A DNA stretch of 64,000 bases from JAYODW01 sp038116745 (GTDB lineage: Bacteria; Pseudomonadota; Gammaproteobacteria; Ga0077536). The notes beneath the pieces are model-generated. The model did no database searches, was not told where the DNA came from, and saw only the letters and a program-made list of their open reading frames with translations. Below are positions 24,658 through 33,620 of this stretch, piece by piece; position 1 is the stretch's first letter, and the number at the start of each line of letters is the position of its first letter. Position numbers and translations under genes: made by a program. The stretch covers positions 18,599-82,598 of the forward strand of contig JAYODW010000018.1 of NCBI GenBank assembly GCA_038116745.1, in the 5' to 3' direction.

Positions 24658-25781
24658 GGGGATATAGGAAGAATAAGGCCCCTTTTCGTGTGCTCGCGGC
24701 GGGCAGCCAGATCAAAGCCCTGAAAACCATGGGCGCGAATCCTGCCCTGTCCAATGCAAACGGCGGAGGTCGTCTGACCAAAGCGCTTGAAGGTCTCGAA
24801 TTCATGATGGCCTTTGACATTTTTATCAACGAAACGACGCGCCATGCGGATGTCATCCTGCCGTCCGCGCCGCACCTGTCCCACTCCGACTTCATGATTT
24901 TCTTCACCTTCCTGACGGTCAGGGACTACATCAAATATGCGCCTGCCGTATTCGAGAAACAGCCCGGCGAGCTGCATGACGCGGAGATTTTCTGCCGCCT
25001 GATAGCGCGCCTCACGGGAACATCGGAGCAGGCTGCTGACGACGATGCCTTCCGCATGCTGTTCGAGCAGCTGCAGAGTCAGGGCAATGAAGTGCTGAGG
25101 AACATGAACCTGGAGGAGGTGCTAGCTCATATCGAGCAGGAGGCCGGCGAGGAACGCATGTTCGACCTGCTCCTGCGCTCCGGACCCTACGGCGATCACT
25201 TCGGCAAACACGCCGACGGGCTCACACTGAAAAAACTCAAGGCACACGGCGAGGGCATCGACTTCGGCCCGATGCGGCCACGGCTCGACGAAGTGCTTCA
25301 CTTTCCGGACAAGCGCGTTGACCTGGCGCCCGCAGCAATTGCCGGCGACGTCTCCAGAGTCGCGGACTGGATTCACGCGGAACGCGAGCAGGGGCTGCAT
25401 CTTGTCGGCCGCCGCCAGATCCGGACCTGCAATACCTGGATGCATAACTTACCGTCGCTGGTTAAGGAAACTGAACTCTGCGTGCTGCTGATCCATCCGG
25501 AAGATGCAGCCGAGCGGGGGATTGAGGATGGCGGACGTGTACGGGTCCGGTCGCGCACCGGTGAGGTCAACGTGCCGGTCAGACTCTCGACAGAGATGCG
25601 CCGCGGTGTCGTCAGTCTCCCGCACGGGTGGGGACATGCCGACGAGAAGGTTCCGGGAATGCCGCAGGCCAAGGCGCGACCCGGCGTCAACTACAACCAC
25701 CTGGCTGATGAGAAGCTGCTGGACAGGCCTTCGGGCACAGTCAACCTGAATCACATTCCGGTGGAGGTCAGCGCTGCCTGA
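24654..25781 (+). pseudogene. Molybdopterin oxidoreductase, 5'-truncated (C-terminal half only)
   Basis: An open frame of 375 residues matches the second half of a formate-dehydrogenase/nitrate-reductase type enzyme. From about residue 19, IKALKTMGANPALSNANGG, GLEFMMAFDIFINETTRHAD and VILPSAPHLSHSDF are the middle MGD-binding domains. From about 255, RRQIRTCNTWMHNLPSLVKE and GIEDGGRVRVRSRTGEVNVP with LPHGWGH are the C-terminal molydopterin-dinucleotide-binding domain. The N-terminal 4Fe-4S and substrate domains are absent. The first about 15 residues of the frame are junction sequence. Without the N-terminal half it cannot be catalytic. Confidence 0.82.
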
Positions 25782-26075
25782 AAGCGGCATTTAGAAAGCA
25801 CCGCTGAAACGACTCTCTGTGCGGTCCGGGTATCTCAGCCGCCAGGGACACGCGGCAGTGACGCAAACCCAGTCAAATGCGCAGATAAGCGCTTCGCAGT
25901 GGCCGGGTATTGCGCTCTGGTTAACGAATCAGACTAACCATCTCAGCGCCCTGAAGGGACGCTGGGGGCCAGGGAGCACTCGAAGAAAGAGTCCAAATGC
26001 GAGAGCGTCGTGTATCCAGAAGCTGGTTGCGAGTGTGCCTATGAGGACTGTGTACCTCTCAGACCGGCCACACAG
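25782..26075. other. Intergenic stretch without recognisable gene
   Basis: Lies after the truncated oxidoreductase and before the 3' end of a convergent gene. CAGCG-CCC-TGAA-GGG-A-CGCTG near 25943-25964 can fold as a bulged hairpin but lacks a T-tract. Nothing else recognised. Confidence 0.4.
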
Positions 26076-27170
26076 TTAATCCTCCAACAGCAGATTCAGC
26101 ACGCCGGACGGCAGTCCACGGGCCTTCCGTACCGTATCCGGCGTCGAGGTCGCATCGGTAGTGCTGCTGCCGGCCGCGATTTCTTCCTCATCGGTGAAAC
26201 CATCGTTGTCATCATCCGGGTCACAGGCATCGCCGAGCTCATCATCGTCACTGTTTGTCTGATCGGCGTTGGAAGAAATCCGGCAGTTGTCCAAGGCATT
26301 GGTTACACCGTCTTCGTCGAGATCGACACAGCGGCCGGCCAGAGAATTCATAATGCTGTTTGAGAACCTTGAGAACGGACCATCCAGGACAAATGCAAAG
26401 TAAGCCGACAGATAAGTACCGGCATCCCGTGCGATACCTACCACCTTTCCTGATTTTTCGCTGAGTAGTACTTCCTGGCGAGCTCCGGTATATAGATTGC
26501 CCGTAAAGCTTGCGCTGGTCTGGCTGTCTTCTATCGGGGTTATGTCATCACCACGATTGAAGTACTCGCCCGCCAGCTCGTACCCGAATAACGGCAAATC
26601 CGGGACAGAACCGAATAAATTCTCACCAGTTGCAAAAGCGAAAGGATCCGGGTTGTAAGTCCCTCCCCCTCCGTAGTAGAGATCCTCTCCGTCCCCAAAC
26701 GCGTCGTTATTCACCGCCTGCACACCTAGATACTCTCGCATGAACGAGGTCACCTGACCCTGTGCGGCATAGTAGTCCTGACTCGAAATAAAGACGCAGC
26801 CGCCCTCATCGAGGTAAGCACCGAGAGCAGCCTCGCCCGTTTCACTGGGCCCTGCCTTTCCGCTTTTACCAGGCCCATCCGCTGCTGAAGCCTGGCCGGA
26901 CACCCACAGCACAATGTCATAAGCCGATAGGGTGGTCGTCTCCGGCTCACCGTCGGCAGCAGTCGTCCAAATGTCATAAGGAAAACTGTACGGAGCTCCC
27001 AACCCGGGGAAAGACAGACCGATTTCGTACCAAGACTCAACGTCCGGCTGCCCATCATCATCGTCTACCAGCAATACCCGCACTTCCTGCGCCGAATAAG
27101 CAGCGCCTGTCCATGAAAAGCAGACAGACAGAATCAAGCCGATTACTGCGATGTTGAAAGTTCTGGTCAT
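26076..27170 (-). CDS. Secreted protein with thrombospondin type-3 calcium-binding repeats
   Basis: 364 residues. Signal peptide 1-27 (IAVIGLILSVCFSWTGAAYS). The main domain (about 30-270) begins VRVLLVDDDDGQPDVESWY and includes LSAYDIVLWVSGQ and GGCVFISSQDYY, resembling the ThuA/GATase-like fold often found in secreted gammaproteobacterial proteins. The C-terminus carries Asp-rich TSP3 repeats, DLDEDGVTNALDNCRISSNA and DPDDDNDGFTDEEEIAAGS, which bind Ca2+. It probably works outside the cell. Base composition is visibly less GC-rich than its neighbours, which fits recent acquisition. Exact function unknown. Confidence 0.75.
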   Translation of the reverse strand: MTRTFNIAVIGLILSVCFSWTGAAYSAQEVRVLLVDDDDGQPDVESWYEIGLSFPGLGAPYSFPYDIWTTAADGEPETTTLSAYDIVLWVSGQASAADGPGKSGKAGPSETGEAALGAYLDEGGCVFISSQDYYAAQGQVTSFMREYLGVQAVNNDAFGDGEDLYYGGGGTYNPDPFAFATGENLFGSVPDLPLFGYELAGEYFNRGDDITPIEDSQTSASFTGNLYTGARQEVLLSEKSGKVVGIARDAGTYLSAYFAFVLDGPFSRFSNSIMNSLAGRCVDLDEDGVTNALDNCRISSNADQTNSDDDELGDACDPDDDNDGFTDEEEIAAGSSTTDATSTPDTVRKARGLPSGVLNLLLED

Positions 27171-27538
27171 TCGTCGCGTCCGAGTAAATAGCTGCCGACA
27201 AAAGTGTCAGCATGATTCCGTAACGTCCTAGCTGAATACCGGCGACTCGTCTAACCAACAACCAGTCCGACTTCGCCGCATCGGTAGACAAGTCTATGAG
27301 TACAAAATCACAAAAAACAGGAAGACTGCAACGATTTTTTTTAGTTAAACCTTGCAAGCCCAAGCTTCAGAAACCCATGCCCTGAGCGGGCTTGCGGCCA
27401 CGCACTTACGAATGCATCACAGCTTTCTAAGGTTTGAGGGACTTCCGACTGCTCAAGGCTTCCAAGTCCGGCCCAAACATCCGCCGACAGGCTCTCGAGT
27501 CTTCCCCGCTATCACCGCTCTAAGCCGATACCCGTCCC
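27171..27538. other. Intergenic stretch, no gene recognised
   Basis: 368 bp upstream of the secreted-protein gene and downstream of the VOC gene, A/T-richer than the rest. It includes an eight-T run near 27335. It probably holds the promoter of the gene at 26076-27170, but no convincing -35/-10 pair was found. Confidence 0.4.
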
Positions 27539-28543
27539 TTACTCCCGAAAACTCAGCGTCAGCGCTGAACGATCGGCGCGCGGCACGCCGATGAAATCGC
27601 CGGCAGGCGCGAAGCCGAGCGCTGCGTCGTTTTCCGTCGGGCCCGAGAAGAGCTCGACCTCCCGCTCGGCATCAAGTACGTAGGTGCCGAGCATGCCCTC
27701 ACCCGCGAACTGCACGCGGGGTCCGCGACCCTCCGCGTCGAGCCGGGCAATCACATCGCGCACGGCCTGGTTATTCCGACTACCGAGCGCGATATTCATG
27801 ATCCCCTGGTCGGCATTGCAACGGTCCGCAGCGGCAGGACGTCCGGCAGGTTGCAGATATTGCAGGACCTCCAGAAAAGCGTCGCCGGCAAGCGCGACAA
27901 AGCCATCGCGGCGAGCGCCTCCAAGTCCCCAGATCGCCTCGTCGTCCGGGTCATGCAGCACTTCCAGCGGCACCAGCTCCAGGCCAAGCTGGGTGCCGTA
28001 GAAAAACCGTGCGGCATCGAGATCGCTGACCGAACTGGCGACATAGATGATCGCGGGGTCCAGCTCAAAGTGGCGCTCGCGTATGCCGCCAGGTAACGCG
28101 GCGATTTCACCCATGACTTCGACCACAGCACCTACCCAGGGGTCCCGGAAGGCCGCCCGCGGCCCACGTGCCGTCTCCCTCGGCTCTGCGAGCAGCGCCA
28201 CGCCCCAATCTTTCAGGCGCTCAAGCGTGCGTTCGAAATCCGTCACCGAGAGACCAAAGCGCGTCCAGCCGATATCGCATGGACGCCAATCACTCGGCAG
28301 CAGTCGCTGGGCGGGCTGGGTGTGATGAAAGAACTCGAGCTGACAGAAAGCCTGCCGTCCGACCATCCACCACATCATTGCGCGTGCCTCGGGCGACAGA
28401 CCCTGCACCCGCATGATCTCCCCCCACAGCCCCTGCCCACCGCCGTTCGCGAAACCGAAGACTTCAGCGTAGAAGCGCAGCGATGCGGGCAGGTCGCTGC
28501 TGCACAGCGCCAGCTGGATGAAACGCAGTTTTTCCTGGCTCAT
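27539..28543 (-). CDS. Double-domain VOC (glyoxalase/dioxygenase superfamily) protein
   Basis: 334 residues with two vicinal-oxygen-chelate modules. The first (about 5-145) begins LRFIQLALCSSDLPASLRFY and ends RAAFRDPWVGAVVEVMGE. The second (about 160-315) begins IIYVASSVSDLDAARFFYGT and contains GIMNIALGSRN and YVLDAEREVELFSGP. The tandem layout resembles extradiol dioxygenases, but the classic His/His/Glu metal triad is not obvious, so the reaction is unassigned. It lies beside a flavin-dependent LLM oxidoreductase on the same strand (61 bp away), suggesting a shared role in degrading an organic compound. Confidence 0.8.
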   Translation of the reverse strand: MSQEKLRFIQLALCSSDLPASLRFYAEVFGFANGGGQGLWGEIMRVQGLSPEARAMMWWMVGRQAFCQLEFFHHTQPAQRLLPSDWRPCDIGWTRFGLSVTDFERTLERLKDWGVALLAEPRETARGPRAAFRDPWVGAVVEVMGEIAALPGGIRERHFELDPAIIYVASSVSDLDAARFFYGTQLGLELVPLEVLHDPDDEAIWGLGGARRDGFVALAGDAFLEVLQYLQPAGRPAAADRCNADQGIMNIALGSRNNQAVRDVIARLDAEGRGPRVQFAGEGMLGTYVLDAEREVELFSGPTENDAALGFAPAGDFIGVPRADRSALTLSFRE

Positions 28544-28604
28544 TAAGTCTTTCCCCTGCTGCTCAGGTCGTCTTACTGTTCTTGCAACTGCATCCCGCCC
28601 TGAA

Positions 28605-29645
28605 TTAAGCGAGCTGCGGCACGACGTCGTTCACGAACGACTTGAGCGAACGCCGGGTCAACGCAGGATCCATCCCCGGCATCGTGCCGTAGGCCAGATG
28701 CGTCGTGCGGACGGCAGCGATTGACTCTCCGAGGATCCCGGCGACTGTCTCCGGCGAGCCGAAAGCCGGCCGGAACAGCAAATCCGAACTGGAACGCAGG
28801 TCAGATACAGGCGGCACCTTGCATTCGAACGCGTTGTCGCCGCCGGCGGCAGCCGCATTGAGCCACCCCGCATAAACACTCAGCAGATGATGGAAGTGCT
28901 TCTCCGCCTGCCCCCAGGCGGCGTCGTCATCGCTGGCAACGTGCGTCCAGTGCAGCTGCAGCACCTTGGCGTCTTCCACGGCGTAGCCTGCGGCGGCACG
29001 CGCCTGCTCGTACTCGCTCTGCAGCGCTTCGTTGGCGAGACCGAGCAGGTGGGCACCAAGACGGCCGGCGCGACGCACCGCGGGCGGACTGGTCGCACCG
29101 ATCCACATCGGCAGTGAGGGCTCCTGTACCGGGCGCGGGCACAGGCGGGCGTCCTTCACCCGGTAATGTTTACCCTCATAGGAGAAGCTGTCGTTGGTCC
29201 ACAGCCCCTGCATCACCTCCAGACCCTCGCGGAAACGGCCGAGACGATCCCCCAGGTCAATGCCGAAACCGGCGAACTCGTGTGGCGCATAGCCCTGCCC
29301 GATCCCGACGTCAATGCGCCCGCCGGAGATGACATCCAGCGCCGCAAGGTCTTCGGCCAGACGGACAGCGTCATACAGGGGCAGGAGTAACAGATTGAAT
29401 CCAATGCGTACGCGTTCGGTGCGTGCCGCAATGGCGCCCGCCAGGGTCACCAATGACGGTGAGTAGCCGTCGTCGGCAAAGTGGTGTTCGGTCAGCCAGA
29501 TGGTGTCGTAGCCGACGGCCTCGGCATACTCCGCCAGCGCGATTTCGTCGCGATAGACGTCGACGAAAGAGCGGCGCCAACCGGTAGGGTTGCGGAAACT
29601 GAACATGACGCCGACGTCGAGCCGGCCCTTCTGCTGTGTGGTCAT
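28605..29645 (-). CDS. LLM-class flavin-dependent oxidoreductase
   Basis: 346 residues from the ATG at 29645, with GGAGG about 11 nt upstream. The longer upstream frame does not resemble the family. A bacterial-luciferase-like TIM barrel: LDVGVMFSFRNPTGWRRSF, GYDTIWLTEHHFADDGYSPS, RVRIGFNLLLLPLYDAVRLA and ISGGRIDVGIGQGYAPHEF. Uses FMNH2 or F420-type reduced flavin to oxygenate a substrate that cannot be named. It is probably cotranscribed with the downstream VOC gene. Confidence 0.9.
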   Translation of the reverse strand: MTTQQKGRLDVGVMFSFRNPTGWRRSFVDVYRDEIALAEYAEAVGYDTIWLTEHHFADDGYSPSLVTLAGAIAARTERVRIGFNLLLLPLYDAVRLAEDLAALDVISGGRIDVGIGQGYAPHEFAGFGIDLGDRLGRFREGLEVMQGLWTNDSFSYEGKHYRVKDARLCPRPVQEPSLPMWIGATSPPAVRRAGRLGAHLLGLANEALQSEYEQARAAAGYAVEDAKVLQLHWTHVASDDDAAWGQAEKHFHHLLSVYAGWLNAAAAGGDNAFECKVPPVSDLRSSSDLLFRPAFGSPETVAGILGESIAAVRTTHLAYGTMPGMDPALTRRSLKSFVNDVVPQLA

Positions 29646-30016
29646 GGGCGTGAAGCCTCCTCGGTCTGAATTGGGGAACCCGCTGTTGTCAGCGCAGCGC
29701 CGCACGACGCCTTTGTCTCGATATCCTCGCGGGAATAGTACGTGGGGACAGCGCGAGCGCGCACGTGGGTGTCGGAGGCTTGCTCTGTGCTGGCGGCGTC
29801 TGCCCATGCCGCCCGGCGTATCAGCGGTATCTGCGTAAAGCGCTTCAATAGCGCTCAGGAACCATCGGACAGCGTGACCTTTGCCCGACGTTTGTGCTAT
29901 TGCTTGACACCTGACGCGATGGCGAGGGGAGCGCCGTCGCGACGGGGCATACCGGGCGGTCCATCTCCGCTTGAGCGCGCGGTCTGCACTCCCCCACTAT
30001 TTGGAGGAGTCGTCGC
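29646..30016. other. Divergent promoter region between LLM oxidoreductase and CrtC-like gene
   Basis: 371 bp. GCGCGAGCGCGC and repeated ACGTGG motifs near 29740-29770 could be regulator sites. GCTTGACA (29900-29907) resembles a -35 without a matching -10. GGAGGAG before 30017 is the ribosome-binding site of the plus-strand gene. Confidence 0.35.
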
Positions 30017-31024
30017 ATGCTCGATGACCAGGACGCGGAGTTCCACGCCGGCGACCCGGTGCATACCAACTGGGCGGAAACCAATTTTTTTGGCTTCTAC
30101 AACGCCGAACACTGCCTCAACGTCGGCGTATATGCGCTGTTTCGACCGCATCTCGGCATTGTCAGCAGCTCGATCTGCATCAATTCCAGACGCGCACTGA
30201 CGCCCTGGGAGGCAGACTTCTGCGACTACCGCGCCGCGCTGCCAATCCCCGAGCCGCGCACCCTGCTCGACTATCGGCTGGAGAACAGCCTGCATATCCG
30301 CTGCACCGATCCGAACCGCGTGTGGCACATCGCCTACGACGACGGTGAGGGCACATCGATCGATGTCACGTATCGCGCGCTGATGCCACCGTTTGATATC
30401 CATGACCCCGAACAGGATCCCATGTGCGCCTCGGGAGCCGAAGCCGGCAAGTTCTCATGGGGCACGGCCTACGCGGGTCATTTTGATCAGACGGGCCATG
30501 TCACAGGCGCGGTCCGGGTGCGTGGCAGGGCCTATCCCATCGACTGCGTGTCAACCATGGATCATTCCTGGGGGCCGCGTCCTGAGCGCGGTAAACCGAA
30601 CATGAGCTGGCTGCATGCGCATTTCGACCAGAAAACCGCGCTCCACGCTATTCTCAATTTCGACGCCGAAGTCGATGACCTGAATCTGTCGCTGGCCCAT
30701 GGCTACGTCATTGACCAGGGCTCTCTGGTAGGACTGGCTGGCGGCGGCGGCACCGTTGTCCGCGGCCCTGATCGCTTCGCCCGCCAGGTCACGCTGGCCT
30801 TTACCGATGCCCACGGCAACGCGCACGAACTGGAAGGCGCAAGTCTGACCAGTTTCCCCTGGCAGTGCTGGCCCAACATGGTCGCCTTCAACTGCCTCGC
30901 GCGCTGGCAATACCGCGGACGTCAAGGCCATGGCGAGATCCAGGATTTCTACGAACTGCCGCAGATTACCCGCATCAATACCGGCCGCGCCGCACCTGCG
31001 GGCACGCTGACGGAGCAGGATTGA
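30017..31024 (+). CDS. CrtC/AttH-like lipocalin-fold protein (DUF7064/7065 type)
   Basis: 335 residues, no signal peptide. N-terminal half: HTNWAETNFFGFYNAEHCLN. The central motif VSTMDHSWGPRPERG (about 178-192) is the DHSWGxR signature of the carotenoid 1,2-hydratase / hydroxyneurosporene-synthase-like family. WLHAHFDQKTALHAILNFD follows. Family members are double-lipocalin proteins, usually of unknown substrate, found near lipid and steroid catabolism genes. A strong ribosome-binding site (GGAGGAG) precedes it. Its stop is 1 nt before the HAD gene start, so the two are coupled. It is the first gene of a probable five-gene unit. Confidence 0.75.
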   Translation: MLDDQDAEFHAGDPVHTNWAETNFFGFYNAEHCLNVGVYALFRPHLGIVSSSICINSRRALTPWEADFCDYRAALPIPEPRTLLDYRLENSLHIRCTDPNRVWHIAYDDGEGTSIDVTYRALMPPFDIHDPEQDPMCASGAEAGKFSWGTAYAGHFDQTGHVTGAVRVRGRAYPIDCVSTMDHSWGPRPERGKPNMSWLHAHFDQKTALHAILNFDAEVDDLNLSLAHGYVIDQGSLVGLAGGGGTVVRGPDRFARQVTLAFTDAHGNAHELEGASLTSFPWQCWPNMVAFNCLARWQYRGRQGHGEIQDFYELPQITRINTGRAAPAGTLTEQD

Positions 31025-31025
31025 G

Positions 31026-31691
31026 TTGCTCGCCGCCGTGTTGTTCGATTTTGACGGCACGCTGGTCGACACGCGGAGCGCCTCCTGGCCGTTATTCGAA
31101 CGAACAAACGCAGAGTTTGACCTTGGCATCGACACCAAAGAGCAGTTCTTTGCCCTCTTCCGGTCTAATCTCTACCAAGGCCTTCTTGAACACTGCGGCG
31201 AAGCGTCCCGCGGCGCAGCCGCGGCAGCCCATTTCATGGCGCAGGTTCGCGAGCACTACGACCCACCGCTTATTCCCGGTATGTCGCAACTGCTGCCCCG
31301 GCTCGCCGGGGAGCTGACTCTCGCTATCGTGTCCAGTAATACCAAACCGACGATCGATCGCATTCTTGAACGCGAGGGGCTCGCCGCGTGTTTCAGCGCC
31401 GTTGTCGCGGGCGATCTGGAACCGTCAAAAACGCGCGCCATCAAACGTTTCCTGGCGGGGGACTGGGGTCCAGCCTGCGCCCCGGCCGCGGTGGTACTGA
31501 TCAGCGATACCACGGGCGATGTCGCTGAAGCGAATGCGGCCGGCACGAGGGCCTTCGGCGTTTGCTGGGGCATGCACAGCCGCGATGACCTGCTGGCGGC
31601 CGGCGCGGTCGGGACAGCGGCAAACGTCGAAGAGCTTCAGCGCTGGATAGAGCTTGAAAACACTCAGGAAGGAGGGCAGAGCAATGTCTGA
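31026..31691 (+). CDS. HAD-superfamily hydrolase (phosphoglycolate phosphatase-like)
   Basis: 221 residues. Motif I VLFDFDGTLVDT at the N-terminus, motif II in LAIVSSNTKP, motif III lysine near LEPSKTRAI and motif IV VLISDTTGDVAEA. All catalytic positions of a HAD phosphatase are present. A helical cap lies at about 15-85. It starts with TTG at 31026, immediately after the previous stop, and overlaps the next gene by 8 nt, so translation is coupled on both sides. The substrate is unknown. Pairing with a phosphohistidine domain suggests phosphoryl chemistry in one pathway. Confidence 0.85.
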   Translation: MLAAVLFDFDGTLVDTRSASWPLFERTNAEFDLGIDTKEQFFALFRSNLYQGLLEHCGEASRGAAAAAHFMAQVREHYDPPLIPGMSQLLPRLAGELTLAIVSSNTKPTIDRILEREGLAACFSAVVAGDLEPSKTRAIKRFLAGDWGPACAPAAVVLISDTTGDVAEANAAGTRAFGVCWGMHSRDDLLAAGAVGTAANVEELQRWIELENTQEGGQSNV

Positions 31692-32109
31692 AGGTACGGT
31701 CATTGCCGAGGGCTATAACTGTTTCGAAACTGTCAAAGCACCAGAAGGAGAGATCCTCTATCTGCCCGATCCGAGAGCAGTTATCACTCTCATCCAGGGC
31801 GGCAAGCTGAAGAACCACATTCTCATGGCCGAGGGCGGGACCACGACATTCTTGGCGCCGGCGCTGAGCATGGGCGCAATCGGTGTCATTACCCTCTCAG
31901 GCGCGCCGGAGTCCCATCTCGGGATACTGTCGCGGGAATTTCAGATCCCCTGCATCATGACCGCCTATCTCACCGACAGCGATACGCGCTATGTCACCGG
32001 TGGCGACAACAAGGCGCATTTTGCGAGCGTGATCAGCGCGCTGAACGGCCGTACGGTCCGGCTGCGCTGCACCGACCGCAACACCGGTCGTATCGAACTC
32101 GCAGCCTGA
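31684..32109 (+). CDS. Stand-alone PEP-utilising enzyme mobile (phosphohistidine swivel) domain protein
   Basis: 141 residues from the ATG at 31684 (GGAGGG 7-12 nt upstream), overlapping the HAD gene. The central part MGAIGVITLSGAPESHLGIL and SREFQIPCIMTAYL matches the swivelling domain of PEP synthase and pyruvate phosphate dikinase (usual pattern GGxTSHAAIVARELGIPAV). The His of the phospho-acceptor motif is retained in ESHLG. In the known enzymes this domain carries phosphate between an ATP-grasp domain and a PEP barrel. Neither is encoded here, so its partner would be the following 470-residue protein or a distant gene. Confidence 0.72.
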   Translation: MSEGTVIAEGYNCFETVKAPEGEILYLPDPRAVITLIQGGKLKNHILMAEGGTTTFLAPALSMGAIGVITLSGAPESHLGILSREFQIPCIMTAYLTDSDTRYVTGGDNKAHFASVISALNGRTVRLRCTDRNTGRIELAA

Positions 32110-32120
32110 GGACCGCACCG

Positions 32121-33533
32121 ATGCCGTCTACCTACCGCAATCGCTACCAGCCCGAAGACGAAGGACTCCGTTTTCAGGATCTGACCTACACCGGGAATTT
32201 CGTTGGCATGGACCCGGTGCCGGACGGGATCCTCGGCGACCGCGTAATGAAGAGCCGCGCCAGCAGCCGCGTGCTCGAGCAGGTCGATGAAGCCGCTGTG
32301 CGCGCCGACGAGTTCTCAATCGATGAGCTCAACGACCTCAACAACTACCTCGCCTGGAACGTCTGGGATGTGCTTGTCATGCGCGCCACAGAGGGGTCCT
32401 CCGGCATGATCCCGCGCCAGGAATACGAATGCCTCGCGCTGATGCACGAGTTCTACCGCTGGCCTGAACTGCTGGCCATGACCACGGCCGAAGTCGGTGT
32501 TCAGGGAGTGATGGATATCGGCAGCTCAGCACGCACGGAGATCGGCACCAAGATCAACTGCGTCCATGACTGGTGCATCGGCGCCGTCGGCTTCGGCATG
32601 GGGCGTTGTGCGCTGCTTGCGCTCGAAGCGATCAAGCCCGACGACTACATTGCCGAGAGTTCGACCATCCTCAAATTCATGCAGCGTGTGCAGTGGGCCA
32701 AACGTCGCGACGGCTGGATCCTGAACTCGCAGAATCGCTATCGCTGTCAGATCCATGAGCCCGACCTGCTGGCTCGCCTGCAGTCAGCCGTCGAGCCGCT
32801 GGAACCGGGCAGCCCGGCCCATGACAGCCTGATCCAGTTCAACGCGGCGGCCGAGCTGCTGTCCTTCCTCGATCATTTCGATTGCCGCCTCGGTCTCGGT
32901 GATACCGGGCCTTACCCGCTGCCGAACGGCAACCTGCTGATCATCCGGGACCTGTTCTGCAACGAAGACGCCTACCACTGGAGTGATGTCTGCGATCACG
33001 AGAACGTGCCCTACTGCTACACCGTGGTGCTGGAGATTGATCCTGAGGCGATGGACCTGGAGGAGATCCGCATCAACGATATCTCGACGACTTTCACCCG
33101 GCCGAAGAACTACATCCCCGCGATCGTGGGCGGTGCCGTGTTTGCCCGTGAACGCTGGGATACGCCCATGGGCGAGGTCTACCCCATCCCGGTCGCAGAG
33201 CTTGCGCCGAGGCTTGCCGGCATTCAGGCGGCCACGTTCAAGCTCTACACCAAGCTCGCACGCATGTCGCGCCGGCAGCTCATCACCAACGGCGTTTATG
33301 TCTACTACGTGGGCATGATCCTGCCCCACCTGAAACGCGCCGGGACTTACGAAAAAGCCTGCGCGGATTACGACTTCTGGGAGATTGATCAGCGCGTCTC
33401 GAACTACTACTACGAGATTGGCAAACGCGGATTCGTGCAGGAGATTGTGCCGAACAAGATCTTCTCCGGCGCCGGCTATCTGCCTTTCAGCGCGGACGCC
33501 GATGCGCGTCGTTCGAAGTATTTCTGGGGATAG
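32121..33533 (+). CDS. Conserved protein of unknown function, partner of the swivel-domain protein
   Basis: 470 residues, soluble, no signal peptide or membrane segment. I do not recognise the family. Visible features: a conserved-looking Gly/Thr-rich stretch VMDIGSSARTEIGTKINCVH, then DWCIGAVGFGMGRCALLALE; an acidic and aromatic block DLFCNEDAYHWSDVCDHENV with several His, Cys and Asp that could bind metal; and a Tyr-rich C-terminus (VSNYYYEIGKRG, FSADADARRSKYFWG). It starts 11 nt after the swivel-domain gene with GAGGAC upstream, so both are made together. Composition matches the neighbours, so it is not an obvious recent arrival. Confidence 0.7.
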   Translation: MPSTYRNRYQPEDEGLRFQDLTYTGNFVGMDPVPDGILGDRVMKSRASSRVLEQVDEAAVRADEFSIDELNDLNNYLAWNVWDVLVMRATEGSSGMIPRQEYECLALMHEFYRWPELLAMTTAEVGVQGVMDIGSSARTEIGTKINCVHDWCIGAVGFGMGRCALLALEAIKPDDYIAESSTILKFMQRVQWAKRRDGWILNSQNRYRCQIHEPDLLARLQSAVEPLEPGSPAHDSLIQFNAAAELLSFLDHFDCRLGLGDTGPYPLPNGNLLIIRDLFCNEDAYHWSDVCDHENVPYCYTVVLEIDPEAMDLEEIRINDISTTFTRPKNYIPAIVGGAVFARERWDTPMGEVYPIPVAELAPRLAGIQAATFKLYTKLARMSRRQLITNGVYVYYVGMILPHLKRAGTYEKACADYDFWEIDQRVSNYYYEIGKRGFVQEIVPNKIFSGAGYLPFSADADARRSKYFWG

Positions 33534-33620
33534 CGCGCGCCGCTAATGACAGTCGCTGAGATCCGCCGCGCGGACTGCGGCCATATCGCAACACTGCCTT
33601 CAAGCTGAGAGAAACAGGCT

